32,816 nt of DNA from a bacterium (lineage in GTDB: Bacteria > Chlamydiota > Chlamydiia > Chlamydiales > SM23-39). The notes beneath the pieces were generated by a model. That model did not search any database, had not been told where the DNA came from, and saw nothing but the letters and a program-made list of their open reading frames with translations. The DNA is taken from NCBI GenBank assembly GCA_021780355.1, contig JAJXYX010000084.1, forward strand, positions 1-32,816, read 5' to 3'. Position 1 is the stretch's first letter; each line of letters opens with the position of its first letter. Shown here one piece after another: positions 24,730 through 32,816 of the stretch. The translations under genes were made by a program, and so were the position numbers.

Positions 24730-25649
24730 GATGGACTTTCTGTAATTTGTAAAAAATAATCTTCTAAAGACGGCTCTTTAATTTGAATGCTCACATAAGA
24801 AATCCCCTCGCGGGCGAGCTCTTGAAGAAAAAGAGGGATCTCTTGTTCATCCAGAGAAAGTTCAATCGATCGATGCTCGCAGCTATAAGGGAAGCCTTTT
24901 TTTTGCGCTAGAGCTATTGTCCGTTTCATCCCATCTCCAATCGTCAGCCGGAGTCGATGGGAAGAGACGCTTTTAGCTAAATTTTCCGGAAGATCATCGG
25001 CAATGATTTTGCCACGTTTCAGAAAAATCGTCCGATCGCAAAGATCCGTTACTTCTTGCATTTTATGAGAAGTAAAGAGAATCGAAAGACCACTTTTCTC
25101 TCTTTGCTCTAGTAAAAATTGACACACATCCCGGGCGACATCTGGATCCAAAGAAGCTGTCGGTTCGTCAAGCAGAACGATTTTAGGATCTGTAAAAAAG
25201 GCTTTCACTAAAATAAGCCGCGTAATTTGACCTGCAGATAAGGCAGAAACAGGCGTCTCTTTTTTATCCAAAATGCCAAAACGATCTAAAAGCGGGTCAA
25301 ATTTCGGATCCGGTTCAGAGATCCCATAAAATCTTCCAAAGAAGCGCAAATTTTCAGCCACCGTCAAAATATAAGGAAGGCTCGTATAGGTGCTGGCAAA
25401 AGATACTTTTCGTAAAATTTCAGAGCGATGGCGGCTAAAATCTTTGCCAAAGTACAAAATTTGCCCTGACGTAAAAGCCAAAGTGCCGAGCAGCATCTGG
25501 ATAGTCGTCGTCTTTCCAGAGCCATTAGGCCCCAAAAGCCCCAAAATCTCCCCTTCTTGCAAATCAAAGGAAATGCCGTCGACAGCGACAAACGGCTTTT
25601 TTTTGCCGTAAATCTTTTGAAGATGTTTTACACTGATCAGGGGAGACAT
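24726..25649 (-). CDS. ABC-2 type transporter ATP-binding protein
   Basis: This 307-residue cytoplasmic ATPase powers the permease encoded directly downstream. Walker A GPNGSGKTT is at 40-48. The Q-loop region is ASTYTSLPYILTVAENL. The signature is LSAGQ (in VSALSAGQITRLIL), a conservative variant of LSGGQ. Walker B is IVLLDEPTASLDP and the H-loop is FTSHKM. The C-terminal 90 residues form an extra domain seen in NodI/DrrA-type ATPases, ending SLEDYFLQITES. Together with the permease this is an exporter-type half-operon without a substrate-binding protein. It starts three bases past the DUF2905 gene, so it is in the trxA operon. Confidence 0.93.
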   Translation of the reverse strand: MSPLISVKHLQKIYGKKKPFVAVDGISFDLQEGEILGLLGPNGSGKTTTIQMLLGTLAFTSGQILYFGKDFSRHRSEILRKVSFASTYTSLPYILTVAENLRFFGRFYGISEPDPKFDPLLDRFGILDKKETPVSALSAGQITRLILVKAFFTDPKIVLLDEPTASLDPDVARDVCQFLLEQREKSGLSILFTSHKMQEVTDLCDRTIFLKRGKIIADDLPENLAKSVSSHRLRLTIGDGMKRTIALAQKKGFPYSCEHRSIELSLDEQEIPLFLQELAREGISYVSIQIKEPSLEDYFLQITESPS

Positions 25650-25652
25650 GAA

Positions 25653-25877
25653 CTACTTTTTTCCGCTAGTAAATAACGAGAGAAACAAAGACAAAGCTCC
25701 GCTTGCCAGCAGAGCCGAGGTGAAGGGAAAATAAAAGGTTATCCCCTTTTTTTTAATGATCACATCGCCAGGGAGCCTGCCAATCCAATCGCCCGCGCCC
25801 ATCAAGTCAACTCCCTGATGAAGAGCCACTCCTGCAGCCATGACAAAAAACATCGTCAAAGCCAAAAAGCGCGCCAC
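25653..25877 (-). CDS. Small membrane protein, DUF2905 family
   Basis: This 74-residue protein has two hydrophobic helices (about 2-18 and 52-70) around a short loop. The segment DWIGRLPGDVIIKKKGITFYFPFTS is the family hallmark ('GrLPGDi...k.....yfPi.s'). Start is GTG at 25877, three bases after the trxA stop, with GAGGTATAGACG upstream as ribosome-binding site; an ATG nine codons later (25853) is a weaker choice because it would cut the first helix. The function of the family is unknown. It sits between trxA and the ABC transporter genes with no room for a separate promoter. Confidence 0.85.
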   Translation of the reverse strand: MARFLALTMFFVMAAGVALHQGVDLMGAGDWIGRLPGDVIIKKKGITFYFPFTSALLASGALSLFLSLFTSGKK

Positions 25878-25880
25878 CGT

Positions 25881-26207
25881 CTATACCTCTGCTAAAATAA
25901 ACTCTTTAATCGCATCCGCGTTTTTCAATCCAATCAAACGATTCACCTCTTTACCGTTTTTAAAAAGGATCATCGTAGGGACCGAAGTAATTTGAAAATG
26001 CGTGGCGGTTTTTTGCTCGCTGTCGATATCGACTTTGCCAACGACAGCCTTTCCCTTAACGTCTTTCGCGACCTGCTCCAATACGGGGGATAACATGCGG
26101 CAAGGTCCACACCAATTTGCATGAAAATCAACCAGCACAACGCCAGAGCCCACTTCTTGATCAAAATTCCCATCGGTCAAGTGCTTAATCATTCCTTTCT
26201 CAGACAT
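25881..26207 (-). CDS. trxA: Thioredoxin
   Basis: This 108-residue classic thioredoxin is a cytoplasmic disulfide reductase. Active site WCGPCRM (32-38; Cys33 and Cys36), the buried Asp in VVLVDFHANW, and the cis-proline loop ITSVPTMILFKNGKEV are present. A very good ribosome-binding site, GAAGGAGAG, is followed by ATG at 26207. A promoter-like TTGCTT-N17-TAAACT lies at 26232-26260. It is the first gene of a run with the DUF2905 protein and the ABC transporter. In C. trachomatis, as I recall, trxA is directly next to spoU/trmL; here about 1.9 kb separates them. Confidence 0.98.
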   Translation of the reverse strand: MSEKGMIKHLTDGNFDQEVGSGVVLVDFHANWCGPCRMLSPVLEQVAKDVKGKAVVGKVDIDSEQKTATHFQITSVPTMILFKNGKEVNRLIGLKNADAIKEFILAEV

Positions 26208-26231
26208 AAACTCTCCTTCTCATTTGGACGT

Positions 26232-26260
26232 AGTTTAAAAGCTGAGACAAAATGAAGCAA
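26232..26260 (-). promoter_or_regulatory. Probable sigma-70-type promoter of trxA
   Basis: On the minus strand TTGCTT (26260-26255), a 17-base spacer and TAAACT (26237-26232) precede the trxA ATG by about 25 bases. Both boxes match the consensus at four of six positions. The predicted leader is about 18 bases and contains the strong ribosome-binding site. Confidence 0.45.
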
Positions 26261-26261
26261 G

Positions 26262-26310
26262 CAGGAAATAGAAAGAAACTCAAAGAAAGCGACGACTCGC
26301 TTTCTTTGAG
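26262..26310 (-). terminator. Rho-independent terminator after the gene at 26326
   Basis: A perfect 14-bp stem CTCAAAGAAAGCGA / TCGCTTTCTTTGAG (26279-26292 and 26297-26310) has a 4-base loop. On the minus strand it is followed by TTTCTTTCTATTT. It starts 15 bases past the stop of the small hydrophobic protein gene and ends immediately before the trxA promoter, so it insulates the two. Confidence 0.85.
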
Positions 26311-26325
26311 AAAAGAAAGGAGCTC

Positions 26326-26796
26326 TTAAATCATACCGTGTTCATGCATTCCATGAACAGCTGCTCCAGTAATTACAGCCCCCGTCAAAAGAGGGGCCTT
26401 CGTAGATACCCACCCAGCGATGTATCCCACTCCTCTTAAACAATTCAAAGATAAAGAAATGGTAGCCCCTACCCCTTTGACGGTAGCATTTCTGATCTTT
26501 GCCGATCCGCAAAATGCAGCTGCGCTCACTGCCGCCACTCCAATCCCGAGAGAATTTACATCTACGCCGATCGCTTCTGAGGCCATCGTTGTAGCTACAT
26601 GCATTCCCGCTCCCGCTAACGGCAGCATTAAACCCAGCGCAACATCTTGTACTTTATCTACAAGGCCAGGTTCAACTGGAGCCGGCGGAGGTGGCGGCGG
26701 AGCTTCTATCAGTCTAAGCTCCAAGGTCACTACCCCTCCTTGGTGGTCTATCTGTCTAACTTCCACGCCCTGGTCATGTCTTATTGCAAAAGCCAT
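26326..26796 (-). CDS. Small protein with polyproline linker and bilobed hydrophobic C-terminus, unknown function
   Basis: This 156-residue protein is not recognised. ATG 26796 is preceded by a good AGGAG (10 bases); the reading frame runs 16 codons further upstream but without a better start. The N-terminal 35 residues (MAFAIRHDQGVEVRQID..., then a beta-like VVTLELRLIEA) are polar. Then comes APPPPPPAPVEPG (about 33-45), followed by two long Ala/Gly/Val-rich hydrophobic stretches (about 52-92 and 101-150) separated by SAKIRNATVK. The C-terminus is HGMHEHGMI. No N-terminal signal peptide is evident. The layout resembles chlamydial inclusion-membrane (Inc) proteins, which carry a bilobed hydrophobic domain and are secreted by type III secretion, but the lobes here are longer and less hydrophobic. 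It is a single-gene unit with its own terminator. Confidence 0.8.
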   Translation of the reverse strand: MAFAIRHDQGVEVRQIDHQGGVVTLELRLIEAPPPPPPAPVEPGLVDKVQDVALGLMLPLAGAGMHVATTMASEAIGVDVNSLGIGVAAVSAAAFCGSAKIRNATVKGVGATISLSLNCLRGVGYIAGWVSTKAPLLTGAVITGAAVHGMHEHGMI

Positions 26797-27010
26797 AAAA
26801 ACTCCTAATTTAAAATAAATATTATCATTTAACCAGCGTAACATTAATTATCACGCTTTTTCAGGAATTATTATAACAATATATTGACTTAAAAAAAACA
26901 ATTTTCAATAATAACAGTATTGAAAAACAAATGAAAAAGCAAACAGCTAACAGTAAACCACATATAAAATAAAAAAAATCATACACTAAAATAAAGAACG
27001 AGAACCCCTT
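26797..27010. other. AT-rich divergent intergenic region
   Basis: These 214 bases are very AT-rich and lie between the small hydrophobic protein gene (-) and the glycosyltransferase gene (+). A perfect TATAAT is present on the minus strand at 26875-26870, about 75 bases before the small gene's ATG, with only a poor -35 upstream. On the plus strand no convincing promoter or Shine-Dalgarno was found before 27011. There is no RNA gene or repeat of note. Confidence 0.5.
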
Positions 27011-28126
27011 ATGAAAACTCTTTGTTTAAATATGATCGTAAAAAATGAAAGCCATGTCATCAAAAGATGTCTGGATTCTGTAAAGCCGATCATCGATTAC
27101 TGGGTTATTTTCGACACAGGCTCCACCGATGGAACGCAGCGAATCATTCAAGAGGTGTTAAAAGACATCCCCGGACAACTGCACGAGCGGCCTTGGGTGA
27201 ACTTTGAACATAACCGCAACGAGGCTTTAAAAGCTGCGCGCAATAAAAGCGACTACCTCTTTTTTTGCGATGCAGACGAGATCCTTGTCCTCAAAGAACC
27301 ATTCGAAAAATCAACTTGGCATAAAGATTTTTATATGCTTAAAGCTAAAGGAGAAGCGAGCGAGTTTTTTCATCCGAACATTATTTCGAATGATCCCGGA
27401 TGGCACTGGGAGGGCGTCTTGCATGAATGCATTATGCATAGGAGAAAAATGGACGGTGAAATCCTTTATACGGCCCACATGGAGCGTCCTCAAGACGGCG
27501 CCCGATCGCAAGACCCGAACAAACTAGCCAAAGATATTGAAATACTTCAAGAAGCCTATAAAAAAGAGCCCTGGAATGCGCGGCATATTTTTTATTTAGC
27601 CCAAAGCTATACAGCGGCGCAAGACCTGCCGACTGCTCTCAAATATTATGAAAAAAGAGCCTTAATGTACGGAGATAAAGATGAACTATTTTGGACCCTT
27701 TTCCGCATTGGATGCGTCCAGGAAATGCTAGGCAAGCCTGCGGAAACCATCATTGCCAGCTATTGCCGCGCACATCAGCATACGCCTTATCGAGCAGAGC
27801 CTCTAGAAAGGCTTGCGAGCTACTACAATCAGCATAAATGCCCGTCTCTGGCCTATGCCATCGGGAAACTCGGTGTCAAAATGCGCGTTCCGACAGCCCT
27901 CAATTCCGACTTTTATTCCTGGGTTTATGAATACGGACTTCTATCCCAGCTCGCCGACGCCGCCTTTAACCTCAATCTTTTCCAAGAAGCCGAGCAATAC
28001 TATCAAGAACTGCTCACTAAACCCACCCTCTCCGAACACTCAAAACTCTGCGCTCAGCGCCAACTGGCCAGAACAAAAGAGCTGCAAAAAAAAGAAGAGC
28101 TCAAGGCAGAACTCGAGTTCATCTAA
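27011..28126 (+). CDS. SunS-like family 2 glycosyltransferase with C-terminal helical (TPR-like) region
   Basis: This 371-residue protein opens with a GT-A fold: LCLNMIVKNESHVIKRCLDSV (4-24), VIFDTGSTDGTQRII (32-46), the NRNEALKAA block (68-76) and the metal-binding CDADE (86-90; Asp87 and Asp89). The opening pattern 'MIVKNE...i..cL.S....D..v..DTGStD' is that of the SunS/SPbeta-prophage glycosyltransferase group. Residues about 175-365 form repeated helices (for example AQSYTAAQDLPTALKYYEKRA and FNLNLFQEAEQYYQELL) consistent with TPR repeats, as in SunS dimerisation. It would transfer a nucleotide-activated sugar to a protein or lipid; donor and acceptor are unknown. It is cytoplasmic with no membrane helix. 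The gene is monocistronic, with a double-hairpin repeat downstream. Confidence 0.88.
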   Translation: MKTLCLNMIVKNESHVIKRCLDSVKPIIDYWVIFDTGSTDGTQRIIQEVLKDIPGQLHERPWVNFEHNRNEALKAARNKSDYLFFCDADEILVLKEPFEKSTWHKDFYMLKAKGEASEFFHPNIISNDPGWHWEGVLHECIMHRRKMDGEILYTAHMERPQDGARSQDPNKLAKDIEILQEAYKKEPWNARHIFYLAQSYTAAQDLPTALKYYEKRALMYGDKDELFWTLFRIGCVQEMLGKPAETIIASYCRAHQHTPYRAEPLERLASYYNQHKCPSLAYAIGKLGVKMRVPTALNSDFYSWVYEYGLLSQLADAAFNLNLFQEAEQYYQELLTKPTLSEHSKLCAQRQLARTKELQKKEELKAELEFI

Positions 28127-28169
28127 CCCCCCCTCTACCTTCCATTTATTTTTTTACATAAATGCAAAG

Positions 28170-28219
28170 AGGAGTCCAAAGGACGCCAGTCCTTTGGCGG
28201 GGTTTGGGGCGGAGCCCCT
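28170..28219. repeat. Dispersed double-hairpin repeat, copy C
   Basis: A stem around GGAC-GCCA-GTCC with flanking CCAAA / TTTGG pairing is followed by GGCGGGG and a second stem GGGGC / GCCCC with loop GGA (about 28206-28218). It lies 43 bases after the glycosyltransferase stop and just before the tRNA-Leu promoter, where it could end the upstream transcript. The first-hairpin loop is GCCA rather than the GAA/TTC of copies A and B; copy D shares the GCCA type. Confidence 0.85.
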
Positions 28220-28231
28220 ATCACAAGCATA

Positions 28232-28260
28232 TTGAGGTTAAAAGAGGTTTGCCTTATACT
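28232..28260 (+). promoter_or_regulatory. Sigma-70-type promoter of tRNA-Leu
   Basis: TTGAGG (28232-28237), exactly 17 bases, then TATACT (28255-28260). The predicted start near 28267 lies about 10 bases before the first base of the tRNA, as is usual for tRNA genes. Confidence 0.7.
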
Positions 28261-28276
28261 CGGCGCATTATGCTAT

Positions 28277-28360
28277 GCGGCCATGGCGGAATTGGCAGAC
28301 GCGCTAGATTCAGGTTCTAGTCGGGGCAACTCGGTGGATGTTCGAGTCATCTTGGCCGCA
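28277..28360 (+). tRNA. tRNA-Leu, anticodon CAG
   Basis: This 84-base class II tRNA has a 7-bp acceptor stem GCGGCCA / TGGCCGC, a D-arm with TGGCGGAATTGGCAGACGC, an anticodon stem CTAGA / TCTAG around the loop TTCAGGT (anticodon CAG, reading CUG), and a long variable arm (TCGGGGCAACTCGG region). The T-loop is GTTCGAGTC. Discriminator base A is at 28360 and no CCA is encoded. The long variable arm plus A73 is the expected leucine identity. The last 14 bases overlap, on the opposite strand, the end of the cmk-plsC coding sequence. Confidence 0.96.
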
Positions 28361-29669
28361 TTTCTTCTGTTTGGATCTTGAGCGCGCAGAGGGCTTCGCG
28401 GGTTCGTTCATTGATTTTTTGCATCGCCTCTTTTTTATCCATTTTTTCAAATTCTTCCCATTCGATCGGAGGTCCGAAAGAGCAGGTCATGCGACCTCGG
28501 AGCTTAGGGAATTTGCGCGATCTGGGCCACGCCTCAAAAGCTCCCGATACGTAGACAGGATAAATGGAGCATTTCGCTTTTTGAACGAGGAAAGGAAGGC
28601 CCTTTTCTAAGGGCTGGATGCGTCCATCATCAGATCTGCTGCCTTCGGGAAATAAAATCACCTTTTTCCCCTCTTGCAAAAGCCGAAGGATGAGACGAAA
28701 CGTCGCCGCATCAGATCCATCGCGCGATACGGGATGCGAATTGAGGATGCGAATCAATCTCCCTAGGATAGGGATACGAAAAAGAGACTCTTTAGCTAGA
28801 AAATGGACCTCTTCAGGGCAAGAAACGGAGACCACCTCTGGATCATAAAGCGAAACATGGTTGGCTGCAATAATGCCGGCGCCTGGGCGAAAATACTCCA
28901 ATCCTTCTACGCGAAGACGAAAGAAAAGACGGAAAAAGAGACGAGCGCAAGAATAGACGAGCCAATAAGACCATTTCATTTTAGGAAAGACCCGGCGAAC
29001 TCTTTCTTTATGAAGCTCAACAATTTGATGGACGATCTGCTGGATCGACAAATGCGAAGTGTCGATTAAAACCGCATCAGAGGCCTGCTTAAGAGGAGAA
29101 ATAAGGCGCGTTGTATCATTATGGTCTCTTTGAACAATGTCTTGCAAAATTTGCGAAAAATTAAATGAGTCCGCGCAATCGGGGAATCTGGTCAAAAGCT
29201 CCTGATACCGCCTTTCAGCGCGAATTTCGGGCGATGCCGTTAAAAAAATTTTTAAATCCGCTTCTGGAAAAACGACCGTACCCATATCGCGCCCTTCAAA
29301 GACGGCATGAGACGAATGGCCTAGTTTGCGCTGAATGCGGACCAAAGACTCTCTCACCTCAGGAATTTTCGCAATCTGGGAAGCTAAAGAAGAGATCGAT
29401 TCAGAACGAATCTGATCTGTCACTTCAGTCTGGCCGACAAAATACTGTTTGGCTCTCTGAGAATCCGTTTCGATAGAAAAAGAAAAATCCGCGGAAAGAG
29501 AAATGACCTTTTGAAGGTCCGTCGGCTCTACAAGCTGATTTTGCACAAACCAAGCAAAAGAGCGGTACATAGCCCCAGTGTCAAAAAAAGTAAAATGAAG
29601 AGCTCTAGCCAGCTCTCTTGCGATTGTCGACTTACCGGTTCCCGAAGGACCATCGATGGTGATAATCAT
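28347..29669 (-). CDS. cmk-plsC: Fusion: cytidylate kinase (Cmk) + 1-acyl-glycerol-3-phosphate acyltransferase (PlsC)
   Basis: This 440-residue protein joins two enzymes in one frame. Residues 1 to about 222 are CMP/dCMP kinase: P-loop GPSGTGKST (7-15), FFDTGAMYRSFA (28-39), EGRDMGTVVFPEADLKIFL (125-143), and RDHNDTTRLISPL (181-193). Residues about 231-440 are the lysophosphatidate acyltransferase: NHVSLYD (270-276, the HX4D catalytic motif), a KESLFRIPILGR block (293-304) and FPEGSRS (340-346). In Chlamydia these are two neighbouring genes, CT452 and CT453 as I recall. An in-frame ATG at 28979 (MKWSYWLVY, residue 231) marks the likely old plsC start and could still be used, though no strong Shine-Dalgarno precedes it. 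The start overlaps the cdsA stop (ATGA). The stop lies inside tRNA-Leu. Confidence 0.92.
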   Translation of the reverse strand: MIITIDGPSGTGKSTIARELARALHFTFFDTGAMYRSFAWFVQNQLVEPTDLQKVISLSADFSFSIETDSQRAKQYFVGQTEVTDQIRSESISSLASQIAKIPEVRESLVRIQRKLGHSSHAVFEGRDMGTVVFPEADLKIFLTASPEIRAERRYQELLTRFPDCADSFNFSQILQDIVQRDHNDTTRLISPLKQASDAVLIDTSHLSIQQIVHQIVELHKERVRRVFPKMKWSYWLVYSCARLFFRLFFRLRVEGLEYFRPGAGIIAANHVSLYDPEVVSVSCPEEVHFLAKESLFRIPILGRLIRILNSHPVSRDGSDAATFRLILRLLQEGKKVILFPEGSRSDDGRIQPLEKGLPFLVQKAKCSIYPVYVSGAFEAWPRSRKFPKLRGRMTCSFGPPIEWEEFEKMDKKEAMQKINERTREALCALKIQTEEMRPR

Positions 29670-30517
29670 CTCACATAAACCAAATAGAAATAAATAATAG
29701 GAACGTTAAAAAGAAGCGAATCAACAGCGTCGAGAACACCTCCCAAACCCGGTAGAGCGTTACTATCTTTTTTATTCGCATCGCGCTTCAAAAGAGATTC
29801 TGAAAGATCTCCAAATTGCCCTGTGCATCCCAAAATCAACCCTAAACACAAAGATTCTGCAGCGCTAAGCTGAAAACTCGCGTGCATCGATTCGCTGAGA
29901 AGATGAAAACCGTAGCTAGCCGCGAGTGCGCAAACTAACCCAAAGACGGCCCCTTCTACTGTCTTTCCCGGACTAATCGAGGGAGCCAATTTTCTGCGGC
30001 CCCATAAATTGCCTGCAAAGTAGGCGCCGACGTCTGTGATTTTCGTCACAGTTAAAAGATAAATCACCCACCATCTTCCATCATGCGCAGATTGCAGCAG
30101 AGGGAAATACAGCACGCCAAGAAGCATCCCCATGGGAACTGCGATATAGAGGAGCCCAAAGGAGGAGACCGCCAAGTCTACGACCGCTCCATCTTTTTGC
30201 CGGAAATGCAAAGCAAAAAGGATTAAAAAGCCGACGAAAAAAATAAGTAGAGGCAAACAATGCAAATAAGAGGCTCTTGCAGCCGCATAAAAAGCAGCAG
30301 TTTCTAGTACAGTGATCGCAAGCAAGGCAGGAAAAATCATCTGCCCGCCTTTTGCTTTCGCAAATTGCTCATATTCCCAAATAGCAATCGCTGCAAGCGA
30401 GGCAATCAGCAAAACAACCACATACTGCAGCCAGGGATGATACGTTAAGGAAAGAAGCCCTACAACTGCTGCAACAGATACCGAAGAGATCGATAATCTG
30501 CGTCTTAAATCTTTCAT
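29666..30517 (-). CDS. cdsA: Phosphatidate cytidylyltransferase
   Basis: This 283-residue inner-membrane enzyme with about eight hydrophobic helices makes CDP-diacylglycerol from phosphatidate and CTP, the step after PlsC. The SISPGKTVEGAVFG segment and the C-terminal signature SLLKRDANKKDSNALPGLGGVLDAVDS (about 242-267) identify it. In that signature the common 'pGHGG.lDR.DS' reads LPGLGGVLDAVDS, so the usual His and Arg are Leu and Ala. An AGGAG ribosome-binding site lies in the end of uppS, 10 bases before the ATG, and the gap to uppS is 3 bases. It overlaps cmk-plsC by 4 bases, so Cmk (CDP/CTP supply), PlsC and CdsA are made together. Confidence 0.94.
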   Translation of the reverse strand: MKDLRRRLSISSVSVAAVVGLLSLTYHPWLQYVVVLLIASLAAIAIWEYEQFAKAKGGQMIFPALLAITVLETAAFYAAARASYLHCLPLLIFFVGFLILFALHFRQKDGAVVDLAVSSFGLLYIAVPMGMLLGVLYFPLLQSAHDGRWWVIYLLTVTKITDVGAYFAGNLWGRRKLAPSISPGKTVEGAVFGLVCALAASYGFHLLSESMHASFQLSAAESLCLGLILGCTGQFGDLSESLLKRDANKKDSNALPGLGGVLDAVDSLLFNVPIIYFYLVYVR

Positions 30518-30520
30518 TCT

Positions 30521-32631
<2,111 letters not shown>

Positions 32632-32661
32632 TTATTTTAATGTCATTATCATGTCTGTTTT

Positions 32662-32702
32662 GCGGGGCTCCGCCCCACGCCCCGCCAAAGGACTGGCGTC
32701 CT
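32662..32702. repeat. Dispersed double-hairpin repeat, copy D (reverse orientation)
   Basis: On the plus strand GGGGC-TCC-GCCCC (32664-32676) is followed by CCCCGCCAAAG and GGAC-TGGC-GTCC (32690-32701). This is the reverse complement of the copy C arrangement, including the GCCA-type loop. It lies upstream of the purA promoter. The first hairpin's outer CCAAA pairing is lost because the sequence runs into TGCTATG, so this copy is truncated at one end. Confidence 0.8.
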
Positions 32703-32816
32703 GCTATGTGAATTCGTCAAGCCATAATTGTTTCTCCAGCTGTCGAGCCTCTCTAGCTTGTTAGACCAATGGTTACGACTCTAAACGACCTTTAAATCTC
32801 TTTAAGGTCTACCTGC
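32703..32816. other. Window end without a recognised gene
   Basis: These last 114 bases show no coding frame of note. A weak stem GACCTT / AAGGTC lies at 32787-32792 and 32804-32809. The next gene upstream is outside the window. Confidence 0.5.

Noticed and set aside
28979-28990. Annotating plsC as a separate gene
   Set aside because: There is no stop codon between the two domains and no strong ribosome-binding site before the internal ATG. It is described as a fusion with a possible internal start instead.

Overview
The window looks like a chromosomal segment of a chlamydia outside the genus Chlamydia (order Chlamydiales, an 'environmental' lineage such as the Waddlia/Parachlamydia/Simkania group). 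This is inferred from gene content and order, not from a marker gene. Several blocks match, from memory, the gene order of Chlamydia trachomatis: ruvC-ruvA; gpsA next to an AGX1-type UDP-HexNAc pyrophosphorylase; dnaE-uhpC-hisS-mip-trmL(spoU) with trxA nearby; and uppS-cdsA-cmk-plsC. Features not expected in Chlamydia proper are a heptosyltransferase, a Wza/Wzc-like polysaccharide export pair with two UDP-glucuronate enzymes, an adenylosuccinate synthetase, and several unknown proteins. No rRNA, transposase, integrase, phage gene or CRISPR array was found. One tRNA gene was found.

Layout. 1-141: a large, nearly perfect hairpin with 60-bp arms. 239-2116 (-): an unknown secreted protein with a glycosidase-toroid look. 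2194-2314: a palindromic pair of a dispersed repeat. 2314-7153 (-): a translationally coupled operon of Wza-like lipoprotein, Wzc-like chain-length protein with a decayed kinase domain, and UDP-glucuronate decarboxylase; a UDP-glucuronate 4-epimerase diverges from it (7274-8269, +). 8237-9685 (-): NAD(P)HX repair enzyme. 9915-10679 (+): unknown protein with its own terminator. 10739-14718 (-): gpsA, a glycosyltransferase-9/UDP-HexNAc-pyrophosphorylase fusion, and a waaF-like heptosyltransferase. 14824-15920 (+): ruvC and ruvA, overlapping. 16069-21154 (-): uhpC-dnaE. 21475-23941 (+): hisS-mip-trmL, coupled by ATGA overlaps. 23947-26207 (-): trxA, DUF2905 protein, ABC ATPase, ABC-2 permease. 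26326-26796 (-): a small hydrophobic protein. 27011-28126 (+): SunS-like glycosyltransferase. 28277-28360 (+): tRNA-Leu(CAG). 28347-32571 (-): purA-uppS-cdsA-cmk/plsC.

How the genes fit together. Much of the window concerns the cell envelope. UDP-xylose and UDP-galacturonate would be made from UDP-glucuronate and could feed a polymer handled by the Wza/Wzc pair. The fusion protein would make UDP-HexNAc. GpsA, PlsC and CdsA form the glycerol-3-phosphate to CDP-diacylglycerol route. UppS supplies undecaprenyl diphosphate for lipid-linked glycans. Core functions (dnaE, ruvAC, hisS, trmL, trxA) are interleaved.

The most unusual items are the glycosyltransferase-9/UDP-HexNAc-pyrophosphorylase fusion with palindromes at its 5' end, the cmk-plsC fusion whose stop codon lies inside an opposing tRNA gene, the polysaccharide export cassette with a pseudo-kinase, and an intergenic double-hairpin repeat family present at four loci. 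Nothing here clearly amounts to a wholly new multi-gene system.
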